The position numbers were made by a program, and so were the translations under genes. 64,000 nucleotides of DNA from Cellulomonas humilata (GTDB taxonomy: Bacteria; Actinomycetota; Actinomycetes; Actinomycetales; Cellulomonadaceae). The stretch covers positions 248,001 to 312,000 of the forward strand of contig NZ_JAUSVB010000004.1 of the NCBI RefSeq assembly GCF_030814415.1, written 5' to 3'. Below, one piece after another: positions 1 through 10,235 of this stretch. The stretch's first letter is position 1. The number at the start of each line of letters is the position of its first letter. The notes under the pieces were generated by a model. That model made no database searches. It was not told the DNA's origin and saw only the letters and a list, made by a program, of their open reading frames with translations.

Positions 1-1100
<1,100 letters not shown>

Positions 1101-1104
<4 letters not shown>

Positions 1105-2150
1105 AGATCGCGATCAACTACCCGGACGCCCGCGTCGGTCCCGACGGGCACGTCGCGGACCACGACGCCGGCTCGACCTTGGTGCGGCGCCTGCTCCGGA
1201 TCTTCCCCGGTTCGACGTTGATCGGCGACGACCCCCGCAGCTGCGTGGGCTTCGCCGTCCGCCCGCTCGAGCTCGTCGACCCGTCCGAGACCGTCGTGAT
1301 CAACATGGCGGCCCTCGAGTCCACGGGCATCTGGCGGACCCTGGCTCGCTCCGGACGTGAGCCGAAGATCATGAACTTCGTCTGGAAGAACACCTCCAGC
1401 CTCAACCACCCCGTCGAGCGGGCCGGCATCGCGCTGTCCTGCGCACTGTTCCCCACCTTCGCCAACTCCGAGCGGACCGCGGGCGAGGTCCAGGAGATGA
1501 TCGACCGCTGGACCATCCCGACGATCGCGGAGAAGGCCGAGGTGTCGTGGGTGAACCTCGGCATCAGGCTCGACCACGTGCTCCCGCGGCGTGACCCCGA
1601 CGTCCCCGTCGTGCTCTACCCGGCGATCTACCTGTCGGAGCGCAAGCAGCCGCAGGTGTTCCTCGACGTGGTCGAGCGACTGGCGCGGCGCACCCCCCTG
1701 CGCGCCGAGGCCCGGCTGCACGAGTCGCACCTGGCGTCGGAGGCGGCGATGCGCCTGTCGCTGCGTGACTGGGCCTGGGTGGGCCCGCTCACCGCGACGC
1801 GTGAGGACTACTGGGCGGCACTCGCCCGCACGACCGCGTTCCTGGCGACCGCGACCGACGAGTCCTACGGCCTGGAGTACATCGAGGCCCTCGTCGCAGG
1901 CGCCGTCGGCGTCCTGCCCGACCGGCCGTGGGCTCGCGCGATCCTGCCGGCCGGCTACCCGTTCCTGTACGGCACGACCGCCGAGGCCGAGGCGATGCTC
2001 CTGCGTGCCGTCACCGAGCCGGACGCATGCCGTCGGGAGGCCGATGCGGCCGCGGGCGGGAGCTTCGCGCAGTGGCTGCGTGCGCGGCACAGCGACGACC
2101 GGTTCGACGCGGCCATCGTCGAGCAGGTCGAGCGGTGGTTCGGCGCATAG
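1101..2150 (+). CDS. Probable GT-B fold glycosyltransferase (family 4-like)
   Basis: A 349-residue protein starting with GTG inside the hppA stop (GTGA overlap), so it is probably translationally coupled. The C-terminal half has the ESYGLEYIE segment (about residues 254-262). This is the E-x7-E pattern with which family-4 glycosyltransferases hold the nucleotide-sugar donor, and it is followed by the usual EALVAGAVGVLP-type helix and strand. The N-terminal half is not a classic Rossmann start and no acceptor can be named. No signal peptide or membrane segment is visible, so it should be cytoplasmic. The link to the pyrophosphatase is only positional. A glycosyltransferase-like fold is moderately secure; the substrate is unknown. 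Confidence 0.65.
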
Positions 2151-2319
2151 AGCCGGCCGCGGACGCTCGACCGAGGTCTCGGCGCCTGCTGTCTGGGCGG
2201 CGGAACGCCTGGGCCGCTGGCAGGACTCTTGGCCCTGTCGGGCGCCTCGGCGCAGGGCGACGCTGACATCATCCGCATCGTCGCGGAGAGCCCTGACGGG
2301 TCAGTTCGAGGAGGGTCAC

Positions 2320-3348
2320 ATGGACACGATGAGGGCCGGCGTCGTCCGGTCGTTCACCACGGATCTCGACGTCGCGGAGGTGCCGATCCCCGCGGTCGGG
2401 CCGCACGAGGCGCTCGTCCGGGTCGACTGGTCGGGGGTGTGCCACACGGACCTGCACGCCGCCCACGGGGACTGGCCCGTCAAGCCGACGCCGCCGTTCA
2501 TCCCCGGTCACGAGGGCGTCGGGCACGTCGTCAGCCTGGGCGCCGACGTCACCCGCGTCGCGGTCGGTGACCTTGTCGGCAACGCCTGGCTCTGGTCGGC
2601 CTGCGGCGAGTGCGAGTACTGCCAGACGGGGTGGGAGACCCTCTGCCCGAACCAGCGCAACGGCGGGTACGCGGTCGACGGGTCGTTCGGGCAGTACATG
2701 GTCGTGGACTCGCGCTACTGCCCCATCATCCCGGCAGGCGTCGACCCAGCGGGAGCCGCTCCGGTGCTCTGCGCCGGTGTGACGGTCTACAAGGGCCTCA
2801 AGATGACCGACACGCAGCCCGGCGAGTGGGTCCTGATCTCGGGCATCGGCGGCCTCGGCCACATGGCCGTGCAGTACGCCGTGGCCATGGGCCGCCGCGT
2901 CGCTGCCATCGACGTCGACGAGACCAAGCTCGCGCTCGCCCGGAAGCACGGCGCTGAGATCACGGTCAACGCCGCACACGAGGACGACCCTGCTGCACGG
3001 CTCAAGGACCTCACCGGCGGAGTGCACGGGGCGCTGGTGACCGCGGTCAATGCGCACGCGTTCCCGCAGGCGGTCGGTGCGCTGCGCCGCGGCGGCACGG
3101 TGTCGCTGGTCGGTCTGCCGCCCGAGCAGTTCCCGCTCGACATCTTCACCACGGTGCTGTTCGGGCTGACCGTGCGCGGCTCGATCGTGGGCACGCGCAA
3201 GGACATGTCCGAGGCCCTCGACTTCTACGCCCGCGGCCTCGTCAACCCGACCTACACCGTCCGTCCGCTCGACGACATCAACGCGATCTTCGCCGAGATG
3301 GGCCGCGGTGAGATCGACGGTCGCGTCGTCATGGACATGCGTCGCTGA
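2320..3348 (+). CDS. adhP: Zinc-dependent alcohol dehydrogenase, AdhP type
   Basis: Medium-chain NAD-dependent alcohol dehydrogenase of 342 residues, interconverting primary alcohols such as ethanol with aldehydes. The catalytic zinc site begins with GVCHTDLH (Cys41-His42) and continues with GHEGVGHV. The structural zinc lobe is CGECEYC...C near residues 92-106. The nucleotide fold carries GIGGLGHMAVQYA. Length and order match the AdhP/Adh1 family. The start is set by a GAGGAGG Shine-Dalgarno sequence seven bases upstream; a second ATG three codons further in is also possible. A perfect 16-bp hairpin lies about 70 bases after the stop, so the gene is probably monocistronic. Confidence 0.93.
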   Translation: MDTMRAGVVRSFTTDLDVAEVPIPAVGPHEALVRVDWSGVCHTDLHAAHGDWPVKPTPPFIPGHEGVGHVVSLGADVTRVAVGDLVGNAWLWSACGECEYCQTGWETLCPNQRNGGYAVDGSFGQYMVVDSRYCPIIPAGVDPAGAAPVLCAGVTVYKGLKMTDTQPGEWVLISGIGGLGHMAVQYAVAMGRRVAAIDVDETKLALARKHGAEITVNAAHEDDPAARLKDLTGGVHGALVTAVNAHAFPQAVGALRRGGTVSLVGLPPEQFPLDIFTTVLFGLTVRGSIVGTRKDMSEALDFYARGLVNPTYTVRPLDDINAIFAEMGRGEIDGRVVMDMRR

Positions 3349-3418
3349 GAAGTCCCTACCGGACCGGTGTCGACCGCTTCGCGCGCCGCGACATCTGGCC
3401 CGGGTAGCCCCAGAACCG

Positions 3419-3455
3419 CCTCCGGGCGGGGCCGCCTACCGGCCCCGCCCGGAGG
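3419..3455 (+). terminator. Perfect 16-bp GC-rich hairpin after adhP
   Basis: Bases 3419-3434 and 3440-3455 are exact reverse complements with a five-base loop. No T-tract follows, as is common for actinobacterial terminators. The position, between the adhP stop and the next start, fits transcription termination. Confidence 0.75.
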
Positions 3456-3496
3456 CCGAGAGCCCGATCCTCGAGGGCCGGTGCGACGATCGGACG

Positions 3497-4360
3497 ATGA
3501 CGCAGCGGGTCCGCGGTCATCGGGTTCTGACGTACGTCGCGGTCGGCGTCACGGTCGCGCTCGCGGTCGTCGTCGGCCTGGTCGTCGCGTTCCAGCGCTC
3601 GCTGGTGTTCGTGCCCGACCGCAGCGCCCCGCCGGCGGTGTCCGACGTGCTGCCGGGGGCGCGGGACGTCTCGCTGCGGACGTCCGACGGTCTGACCCTC
3701 GCGGCCTGGTACCTGCCTGCACCGGAAGGGTGCACCTCGACCGTCCTGGTGATGCCGGGCAACGGTGGCCACCGCGGCTCTCGCGTCCCGCTGGCCGCCG
3801 CGTTGGGCGACGCGGGCTTCGGGGTCCTGCTGCTGGAGTACCGCGGGTACGGCGGCAACCCGGGATCGCCGTCGGAGGCCGGCCTCCTGCGCGACGCCCG
3901 CGCTGCCCGGGAGTTCCTGCTCGACGCCCGGGTACCTCCGACCTCGGTGGTCTATCTCGGGGAGAGCCTCGGCGCGGCGGTCGCGGCTGCCCTGGCTGTC
4001 GAGCACCCTCCGGCCGCGCTCGTCCTGCGTTCTCCGTTCACGACTCTCGCCGACGCCGCACGCGCCGCCACCCACGTCCCGGTGGGCCTGCTGCTTCGCG
4101 ACCGGTTCGACGTGCTCGCGGCGGTGAGCCGAACGACCGTGCCGGTCGCTGTCGTCCTCGGCGACGCGGACACCACCGTGCCACCACGGCTGAGCCGGGC
4201 GGTCGCGGAGGCGGCGCAGGTAGCGCCACGGTCCGTCGCCGAGGTCGTCGTGCCCCGAGCGAACCACAACGACGCGTCGCTCGCGTCCGGCCCGGCCCTC
4301 GTGGACGCCGTGATCGATGCCGCGAGCGCCGGAGCAGCCCCGCCGTGCAGCTCGGGGTGA
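3497..4360 (+). CDS. Membrane-anchored alpha/beta hydrolase (S33/ABHD13-like)
   Basis: A 287-residue protein. One hydrophobic segment (about residues 11-32) is followed by an alpha/beta hydrolase domain facing outward by inference. Visible elements are the oxyanion region VMPGNGGHRG, the nucleophile elbow GESLG, an aspartate in LGDADTTVPP and a terminal histidine in RANHNDAS. The order and length resemble the BEM46/ABHD13-like hydrolases of the S33 superfamily, whose bacterial members are mostly uncharacterised. The ATG at 3497 lies 40 bases after the preceding hairpin. Longer in-frame starts upstream would run through that hairpin, so they were not chosen. Substrate unknown. Confidence 0.8.
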   Translation: MTQRVRGHRVLTYVAVGVTVALAVVVGLVVAFQRSLVFVPDRSAPPAVSDVLPGARDVSLRTSDGLTLAAWYLPAPEGCTSTVLVMPGNGGHRGSRVPLAAALGDAGFGVLLLEYRGYGGNPGSPSEAGLLRDARAAREFLLDARVPPTSVVYLGESLGAAVAAALAVEHPPAALVLRSPFTTLADAARAATHVPVGLLLRDRFDVLAAVSRTTVPVAVVLGDADTTVPPRLSRAVAEAAQVAPRSVAEVVVPRANHNDASLASGPALVDAVIDAASAGAAPPCSSG

Positions 4361-4369
4361 GGAGGCCTC

Positions 4370-4918
4370 CTACTGCCGCGACCCACCCGAGCGCTGGCGG
4401 CTCTCCTCGACAGCGCTGACGAACACCCGGATGCCGAGGCCGAGCAGGATCAGGTCGAGCACCATCTGCGTGGTGACCACGGCGCGCGCGACCTGGCTGA
4501 CGGGCGAGAGGTCGCCGAAGCCGACCGTCGCGAACACGGTGACGGTGAAGTAGAGGCCGTCGAGGCGTGTCATCGGCGGCACGTCGAAGCTCCCCGGCTC
4601 GACCCGGGTCATCACGGCGTACGACGTGGCGAACAGCAACAGGAAGAGCGTGAGCGTCACGATGATCGCCTCGACCGCTCGCAGGCCGGGGGTCGACGAC
4701 CGCAGCACCGAGCGCACCTGGACCGCTGACACTGCCACCAGCATCAGGAGGCCCAGGGTGAGCGTCAGCCACAGCGGAACGTCGGCGATGCGGTCCAGCG
4801 GCAGGAGGGCGTATCCCACCAGGAGCACCGCGGTCAGACCGGCCGACCGGAGCGCCATCCTGGCCAGGATGCGCCTCCACTGCTGCGCCGACCTGCTCGG
4901 TGGGGGCGACGAGGTCAT
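4370..4918 (-). CDS. Small two-TM-type potassium channel
   Basis: A 182-residue integral membrane protein with about four hydrophobic segments. The pore loop TVTVFATVGFGD contains a TVGFGD selectivity filter typical of potassium channels of the Ion_trans_2 group. No regulatory RCK or cyclic-nucleotide domain follows; the C-terminus ends shortly after the last helix in a charged tail. It would pass potassium across the cell membrane. It begins 18 bases after the stop of the CMD-like gene on the same strand, so it may be the last gene of the sulfatase operon, although no clear Shine-Dalgarno sequence precedes it. It converges with the hydrolase gene. Confidence 0.85.
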   Translation of the reverse strand: MTSSPPPSRSAQQWRRILARMALRSAGLTAVLLVGYALLPLDRIADVPLWLTLTLGLLMLVAVSAVQVRSVLRSSTPGLRAVEAIIVTLTLFLLLFATSYAVMTRVEPGSFDVPPMTRLDGLYFTVTVFATVGFGDLSPVSQVARAVVTTQMVLDLILLGLGIRVFVSAVEESRQRSGGSRQ

Positions 4919-4936
4919 CGCGGTCGGCCGGCGCGG

Positions 4937-5278
4937 CTACTCGTCGGCCTCGTCGTCCTGCTCGAGCTCCGCGATCTCGATCGCGACCGCGAGCGCCGCT
5001 GCGATCGAGGTCGTGGCGGACACGACCCGGGCGGTGCCGACGATCGGGGCGACAGCGGCGAGCACGCCGCGGACCTGGTCGGCCTCCAGGCCGAGGTCGC
5101 CCGCCACGGACAGGTTCGCTGCGTAGGAGAACGGGGGTGCGTCGACGGCGACCAGTGCGGCCAGGCGCACCAGCAGGAGGGTGGCGGGGTCGAGGTCGGC
5201 CGCGGCGGCTTCGAGCGAGTCGGCGGTCATGGCCGCGAGCAGGTCGAGGACGGGGGTGTCGGTTGCTGCGTCGGACAT
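4937..5278 (-). CDS. Small carboxymuconolactone-decarboxylase-fold protein
   Basis: A 113-residue protein. The core around DPATLLLVRLAALVAVDAPP and the following alanine/valine-rich helices resemble the all-helical AhpD/CMD fold. The CxxC pair of AhpD peroxidases is absent, so peroxidase activity is unlikely. The C-terminus is acidic (ELEQDDEADE). The ATG is preceded by an AGGGAGA ribosome site. It lies about 75 bases downstream of the sulfatase and is probably co-transcribed with it. Its function is unknown; a role alongside the sulfatase is suggested only by position. Confidence 0.75.
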   Translation of the reverse strand: MSDAATDTPVLDLLAAMTADSLEAAAADLDPATLLLVRLAALVAVDAPPFSYAANLSVAGDLGLEADQVRGVLAAVAPIVGTARVVSATTSIAAALAVAIEIAELEQDDEADE

Positions 5279-5352
5279 GGTGTTCTCCCTTGACTCGATG
5301 CGCGGGCCGCGGGGTGCCGCGGGGTCCCGCGGTCCCGGTGGCGTGGGTGGGG

Positions 5353-7719
5353 TCACTGCCGGGCCATGGCGATCCGCAGGCGTTCCTCGGGGTCGATGAA
5401 GTGGTCGTGGTCGTCCGTGCCGACGTCGAGCTGGACCCAGTGGATCTTGCCGGTGAAGCGGCTGGTCCTGGCCTCGTAGGCGGAGCTCACCGTGGTGCCG
5501 GACTCGTAGCCGATGTCGGTGGTCTCGTCGGCGGAGAAGATCATGGGCTGCGTCGCTCCGACCCGTCCCGACCCCACCGAGGTGCCGTCGTAGAACAACG
5601 TGACGTCGCCACCCTTGGCCAGTCCCCCGCCGTCGTAGGCGAACTCCATGCGCGCCTGGTGCTTGCCGGCCGGCAGGGGCTCGTCGGCGGTGATCGTGAA
5701 CTCCTGGATGCCGAGGACGTTGTACGTGTACGTCAGCCGGCCCTCCCGGACCCACACGCTCCATCCGCCGAAGCGGCCGCCCTGCGCGATGAGTACTCCG
5801 TGCGCCCCGGCGGCGGGGACGTCGATCTCGGCGGTGACGGAGTACGACCGGTTCTTCATGCTGATGACGCTGTTCTCCGACAGCCGACCCATGCCGGCGA
5901 AGAACAGCTGGGATGTCCCGCGGAGCAAGGTCGGGCGGCCGGCCATCGACGGTTCGAGGCGTTCGGAGGTGCGGTCGTCGATGGGCAGGACGTTGTACTT
6001 CGTGGCCTCGATCAGCCAGAGGCGCTGGAGCTTGGCGAGGAGGTCGGGGTGCTCGGCGGCGAGGTCGTGCGCCTGGCTGAAGTCGACGGAGCCGTCGTAG
6101 AGCTCCCAGACGTCGTCGTCGAACGCGGGCACCACACCGCCGACCAGGATCCAGGGGGTGCGGTGCTTGGTGACCGCGGACCAGCCCTTGTGATAGATCC
6201 CGCGGTTGCCGAACATCTCGAAGTACTGCAGGTCGTGACGTTCCGGGGTGTCCGGTTCCGCGAAGGTGTAGAGCATGCTCGTGCCCTCCATGGGCGACTG
6301 CTGCACGCCGTTGACCATGGCGGGCTCGGGCAGCCCGGCGGCTTCGAGCACCGTCGGTGCGACGTCGATGACGTGCGTGAACTGCGAGCGCAGCCCACCA
6401 CCGTCGGGGATGCCGTGCGGCCAGTGCAGGATCGTCCCGTTGCGGGTGCCGCCCCAGTGGGAGGCGATCTGCTTGGTCCACTGCAGCGGGGAGTTCATCG
6501 CCCACGCCCAGCCGACGGCGTAGTGGTTGTAGGAGCTGGGTGAGCCGAGCTCGTCGATCTTGCTGACCAGGAACTCGGGTGTCTCCAGGGCGGCCATGCC
6601 GTTGAAGTTCGCCATCTCGTTGAACGCCCCGTTGAGGGTGCCCTCGGCCGACGCGCCGTTGTCGCCGATGATGTAGTAGACGAGCGTGTCGTCGAGGATG
6701 CCGAGGTCGTCGAGGGTGTCGACGAGCCGGCCCACGTGGTGGTCGACATGCTCGAGGAAGCCTGCGTAGACCTCCATCTGGCGGGCCAGCACGGGCTTGA
6801 GCTCGTCGGGCATGTCCTCCCACGCGGGGATCTCGTCGTGCCGGGCGGTCAGCTCGGCGTCCGCGGGGATCACCCCGAGCTCCTTCTGCCGGGCGAAGGT
6901 CCGTTCGCGCTGCACGTCCCAGCCGTCGTCGAAGGCGCCCGCGTACTTGTCGGCCCACTCCTTGGGGACGTGGTGCGGGGCGTGCGTCGCGCCGGGCGCG
7001 AAGTAGACGAAGAACGGCTTGTCCGGCATCAGTGCCTTCTGCTGCCGGATCCAGCTCACCGCGTGGTCCGCGAGGTCCTCGGTGAGGTGGTACCCCTCCT
7101 CCGGGGTCGCGGGTGGCTCGACGGGGGTCGTCCCCTCGTACAGGGCGGGGTCCCACTGGTTGTTCTCCCCGCCGATGAACCCGTAGAACGTCTCGAACCC
7201 GCCGCCGCCCGAGGGCCACGCGTCGAACGGTCCCATCGGGGAGGACTGCCAGACGGGAACCTCGTGGCACTTGCCGAACTGGGCGGTCGAGTACCCGTTG
7301 AGCTTGAGGGTCATCGCCAGCGGAGCCTTGGTGTTGGGCCGCACCGAGCTGTTCCCGGGCGCGGAGGTCGCCGTCTCGGTGATGCTGCCCATGCCGACCG
7401 AGTGGTGGTTGCGCCCGGTGAGCAGGGCCTGCCGCGTCGGGGCGCACAGCGCGGTGGTGTGGAACCGGTTGTAGCGCAGGCCGCCCGCCGCGAGCCGTTC
7501 CCCGGTCGGGGTGCTGCACGGGCCGCCGAACGCGCTCGACGCGCCGAAACCCACGTCGTCGAGCAGGATCACCAGGACGTTCGGGGCGCCCGCGGGCGGG
7601 AGGAGCGGCTCGATGGGCGGGAACGCCGTGTCCGGGTCCTTCGCGTCGTACGTCGTCAGCGTCGGCGCTGGGCGGTCCGGGATCGGCAGCATCGTGCGGG
7701 CGTGGCTGTCGGGGCGCAT
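5353..7719 (-). CDS. Type I sulfatase (arylsulfatase)
   Basis: A 788-residue enzyme of the alkaline-phosphatase superfamily that hydrolyses sulfate esters. The N-terminal metal site is LVILLDDVGFG. The activation signature is C92-A-P-T-R96 followed by QALLTGR; Cys92 must be converted to formylglycine to become the nucleophile. A second metal motif, IIGDNGAS, is seen near the middle. A long C-terminal beta-rich part completes the large actinobacterial/Pseudomonas arylsulfatase form. There is no obvious signal peptide, so it may be cytoplasmic. The gene for the modifying enzyme lies 40 bases upstream on the same strand, making a self-contained sulfatase/activator pair. Substrate unknown; it could release sulfate from sulfated glycans or small esters. 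Confidence 0.93.
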   Translation of the reverse strand: MRPDSHARTMLPIPDRPAPTLTTYDAKDPDTAFPPIEPLLPPAGAPNVLVILLDDVGFGASSAFGGPCSTPTGERLAAGGLRYNRFHTTALCAPTRQALLTGRNHHSVGMGSITETATSAPGNSSVRPNTKAPLAMTLKLNGYSTAQFGKCHEVPVWQSSPMGPFDAWPSGGGGFETFYGFIGGENNQWDPALYEGTTPVEPPATPEEGYHLTEDLADHAVSWIRQQKALMPDKPFFVYFAPGATHAPHHVPKEWADKYAGAFDDGWDVQRERTFARQKELGVIPADAELTARHDEIPAWEDMPDELKPVLARQMEVYAGFLEHVDHHVGRLVDTLDDLGILDDTLVYYIIGDNGASAEGTLNGAFNEMANFNGMAALETPEFLVSKIDELGSPSSYNHYAVGWAWAMNSPLQWTKQIASHWGGTRNGTILHWPHGIPDGGGLRSQFTHVIDVAPTVLEAAGLPEPAMVNGVQQSPMEGTSMLYTFAEPDTPERHDLQYFEMFGNRGIYHKGWSAVTKHRTPWILVGGVVPAFDDDVWELYDGSVDFSQAHDLAAEHPDLLAKLQRLWLIEATKYNVLPIDDRTSERLEPSMAGRPTLLRGTSQLFFAGMGRLSENSVISMKNRSYSVTAEIDVPAAGAHGVLIAQGGRFGGWSVWVREGRLTYTYNVLGIQEFTITADEPLPAGKHQARMEFAYDGGGLAKGGDVTLFYDGTSVGSGRVGATQPMIFSADETTDIGYESGTTVSSAYEARTSRFTGKIHWVQLDVGTDDHDHFIDPEERLRIAMARQ

Positions 7720-7758
7720 CGGGTCCTCCGTCCGGAACCGGGCGATTCGCCCGTTTCC

Positions 7759-8763
7759 CTAGACACTAGGGGCGACGTCGTCGGCAGCACAGGAGACCGC
7801 ATCGGTGACGCAGCGGAACCCGACGTTGCCGGCCGAGGAGTCCGGAGAGCTGGAGCTGCGCGAGTCGACCCGGTAGCGGAAGCAGTACGACTCGTGGCAG
7901 AGGTACGAGCCGCCCCGCATCACTCGAGCCGAACCCTGCGCCGGCCCCGTCGGGTCGTAGCCGGCCGACGAGCGGTACGCGTCCGTCGCGAACCAGTCCT
8001 GGCACCACTCCCAGACGTTGCCGGTGGTGTTGTGCAGCCCGAGGTCGTTGGGCGCGAACGCGGCCGCCGGCGCTGTGCCCAGATACCCGTCAGCGAGGGT
8101 GTTCCGGGTGGGGAACTCCCCCTGCCACACGTTCATCCGGTGCTCGCCGCCGGGTTCCCGCTCGTGACCCCACGGGTAGTGCGCACCGTCGCGGCCACCG
8201 CGGGCCGCGCGCTCCCACTCGGCCTCGGTGGGCAGTCGCACGCCTGCCCAGGCGGCGAACGCCGAGGCGTCCGACCAGCTGACGTGGACGACGGGGTGGT
8301 CCGCCCGGTCGCCGACGTCTGAGTGCGACCCCTCGGGGTGACGCCAGTCCGCACCCTCGACCTGGCGCCACCAGGGCGTCGCAGCGACTGCGCGGGTGGG
8401 CGGGAAGTCGTCGGGCAGCAACCCGGCGAAGACGAAGGACCAGCCGTACGCCTCCGCCTCGGTGCGGTAGCCCGTCGCGTCGACGAAGCCCGCGAACTGC
8501 GCGTTCGTCACGGTCGTGCGCATGATCCGGAACGGACGGAGCCGGACGACGTGGGCCGGCCCCTCGCCGTCGGACGCGTAGCCGTCCGGCCCGTCGTGCC
8601 CCATGACGAACTCGCCGCCGGGGACGTCGACCATGGCCCCGGTGAGGGCGGCGCGCAGCGTCGCCACGTCGTCGCGCGCGAGCCTGGGGGCGCCCAGGAC
8701 GATGGCGGCCGGACCGTGGTCGTGCCCGGCTCCGGGCGCGCAGCACGCGTGGGCGGTGGTCAC
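7759..8763 (-). CDS. Formylglycine-generating enzyme (sulfatase activator)
   Basis: A 334-residue FGE/SUMF1-family protein that oxidises the sulfatase CxPxR cysteine to formylglycine. The family landmarks are GGEFVMG near residue 49, LPTEAEWERAARGG in the middle, NVWEWCQDWF, and the C-terminal LCHESYCFRYR. The last provides the two active-site cysteines, Cys289 and Cys294, with the five-residue spacing of known aerobic FGEs. The protein begins with a histidine/cysteine-rich stretch (TTAHACC...GHDHG). The GTG start at 8763 is chosen because GAGGAAG lies seven bases upstream; an in-frame GTG nine codons earlier is weaker. It is the first gene of the operon FGE, sulfatase, CMD-like protein. Confidence 0.93.
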   Translation of the reverse strand: MTTAHACCAPGAGHDHGPAAIVLGAPRLARDDVATLRAALTGAMVDVPGGEFVMGHDGPDGYASDGEGPAHVVRLRPFRIMRTTVTNAQFAGFVDATGYRTEAEAYGWSFVFAGLLPDDFPPTRAVAATPWWRQVEGADWRHPEGSHSDVGDRADHPVVHVSWSDASAFAAWAGVRLPTEAEWERAARGGRDGAHYPWGHEREPGGEHRMNVWQGEFPTRNTLADGYLGTAPAAAFAPNDLGLHNTTGNVWEWCQDWFATDAYRSSAGYDPTGPAQGSARVMRGGSYLCHESYCFRYRVDSRSSSSPDSSAGNVGFRCVTDAVSCAADDVAPSV

Positions 8764-8829
8764 GACGCCATCTTCCTCATAGATGCGCACGCCGCACGAC
8801 CTTCCGAGCGACCTGCGCGGATCGACGCC

Positions 8830-9090
8830 GTGCTGCTCGAGTCCACGCTCTCGATCCCCGACGTGCGACCGGGAACGGTGAACCGCGCGGGTCTCGTCGT
8901 GGCCGCGCGGTCGAAGGCTCGACGCTTCGTCGGTATCACCGCGCCGGCCGGGTACGGGTCGACGCTGCTCGCGTAGTGGGCCGCGTCGGAGAGCCGTCCG
9001 GTGGCGTGGGTCTCGCTGGACCGCTTCGACAACGACCCGGTCACCGTCGACGTCGCTCGAGTTCCGCCGGGCGTCGAGCCACTGGGGTAG
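8830..9090 (+). pseudogene. Remnant of a LuxR/MalT-type ATP-binding regulator (N-terminal piece)
   Basis: In one frame the DNA encodes LSIPDVRPGTVNRAGLV, then FVGITAPAGYGSTLLA, a TAG stop at 8974-8976, then WAASESRPVAWVSLDRFDND, ending at a second TAG. The order and wording match the start of MalT-like regulators, as in the intact gene at 42.2-44.5 kb (LVPPRLPRGSVSRSGLL, LVSAPAGFGKTTLLAEW, FAWVSLDAGDCEP). The Walker A lysine is lost (GYGSTLLA against GFGKTTLL), there is an in-frame stop, and nothing follows of the remaining roughly 650 residues. It is a decayed fragment and not translated as a functional protein. Confidence 0.75.
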
Positions 9091-9195
9091 GAGCTCAAAC
9101 CGGGGTCCGTCACGGCCGACGTGCCCGATGTCGAGATCGAGCCGGCGGCTCCGAGGTATCAGCGACCGACCGATCCGCTGACCGAAGGAACCGCC

Positions 9196-9867
9196 ATGTC
9201 CATCACCACGCTCGACCGCTCGCCCCAGCACCAGACCCGCACGGACGACCGGCGCCTCGTCGTCGCCGGGATCGTCGCCGGCCCGCTCTTCGTCGCGTCC
9301 GGCATCGCGCAGGCCCTCACCCGCGACGGCTTCGACCTGCGCATCCACGCCCTCAGCCAGCTCTCGACCGGCGATCTCGGGTGGGTGCAGATGCTCACCT
9401 TCATCGCCACCGGGGTGGGTCTGGTGGCCCTCGGCGTCGCCGTTCTGCGATCCCGCGACCTCGTCACGGGTCGCCGGACGGTCGCCGTCGGCGTGATGAT
9501 CCTCGGCGTGGGGCTGACCGTCGCGGGCCTCTTCCCCACAGATCCCGCCCACGGCTTCCCGGACGGCACGTCCGGCGACGCCGGAGCCATGTCCTGGCAC
9601 GGCGTGGTGCACAGCACGGCCGCCGTCGTCGCGTTCCTCGGTCTTGCCGTCGCGACCGGCGCCGCCACCGTCCACGCCGTCCGCGGCCGAGCGGTCGTGC
9701 CTGCGATCCTGAGCGGCCTGACGACGATCGTCCTCCTGCTGCCCAGCCCGCCGCAGTACGTGAGCATCCAGCTCGCACTCACCGGACTTGTCGCACTGAC
9801 CTGGACGACCGCGCTGGCCGTCCGGCTCTACCGTGGGTCCACGGTCCACGGAGGAGGCGCCCGATGA
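9196..9867 (+). CDS. DUF998 family integral membrane protein
   Basis: A 223-residue protein with about six hydrophobic helices starting near residue 21. The conserved features of the DUF998 family are visible: an early HALSQLSTGDLGW turn, then FPTDPAHGFPDG, then SWHGVVHSTAA. The family is widespread in actinobacteria but functionally undefined. The ATG is preceded by GAAGGAA. Its stop overlaps the start of the DGPF gene (ATGA), and that gene overlaps the sigma gene, so the three form one tightly coupled operon. It might be the membrane output or sensor of the ECF42 module; that is an inference from position. Confidence 0.85.
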   Translation: MSITTLDRSPQHQTRTDDRRLVVAGIVAGPLFVASGIAQALTRDGFDLRIHALSQLSTGDLGWVQMLTFIATGVGLVALGVAVLRSRDLVTGRRTVAVGVMILGVGLTVAGLFPTDPAHGFPDGTSGDAGAMSWHGVVHSTAAVVAFLGLAVATGAATVHAVRGRAVVPAILSGLTTIVLLLPSPPQYVSIQLALTGLVALTWTTALAVRLYRGSTVHGGGAR

Positions 9868-10235
9868 AGTACCTGCTGCTCGCGTACACGCCCGCCGACA
9901 CGTGGGATGCCGCGACCGCCGACACCCCGACTCCCGAGGCGCTGGCCGCGTTCGCGGTCTACCAGACCTTCCAGGACGAGCTGATCGCCTCCGGGGAGTT
10001 CGTCTCCACGGAAGGCCTCGGCCATCCCGCCGTGAGCGTCACGGTGACCAGGACGGCAACCGGCGTCGTCGCCACCGACGGACCGTTCGCCGAGCTGAAG
10101 GAGGTCCTCGCCAGCTACGCCGTCATCGACGTCGCCTCACAGGAACGCGCCGTCGACATCGTCTCCCGCATCGTCGACCTGCTCGGCGAGCCGATCGAGA
10201 TCCGGCCGATCATGGGTGCCGACTTCGCCGCATGA
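9864..10235 (+). CDS. DGPF (YCII-like) domain protein
   Basis: A 123-residue soluble protein beginning MKYLLLAYTP and carrying the VVATDGPFAELKEVL segment whose DGPF residues name the family. It has the ferredoxin-like fold of YCII-related proteins. DGPF genes are habitual neighbours of ECF42 sigma factors, and here the gene overlaps both flanking genes by four bases. Catalysis is not established for the family. Close coupling with the sigma factor suggests it is the partner or the regulated product of that factor. Confidence 0.9.
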   Translation: MKYLLLAYTPADTWDAATADTPTPEALAAFAVYQTFQDELIASGEFVSTEGLGHPAVSVTVTRTATGVVATDGPFAELKEVLASYAVIDVASQERAVDIVSRIVDLLGEPIEIRPIMGADFAA

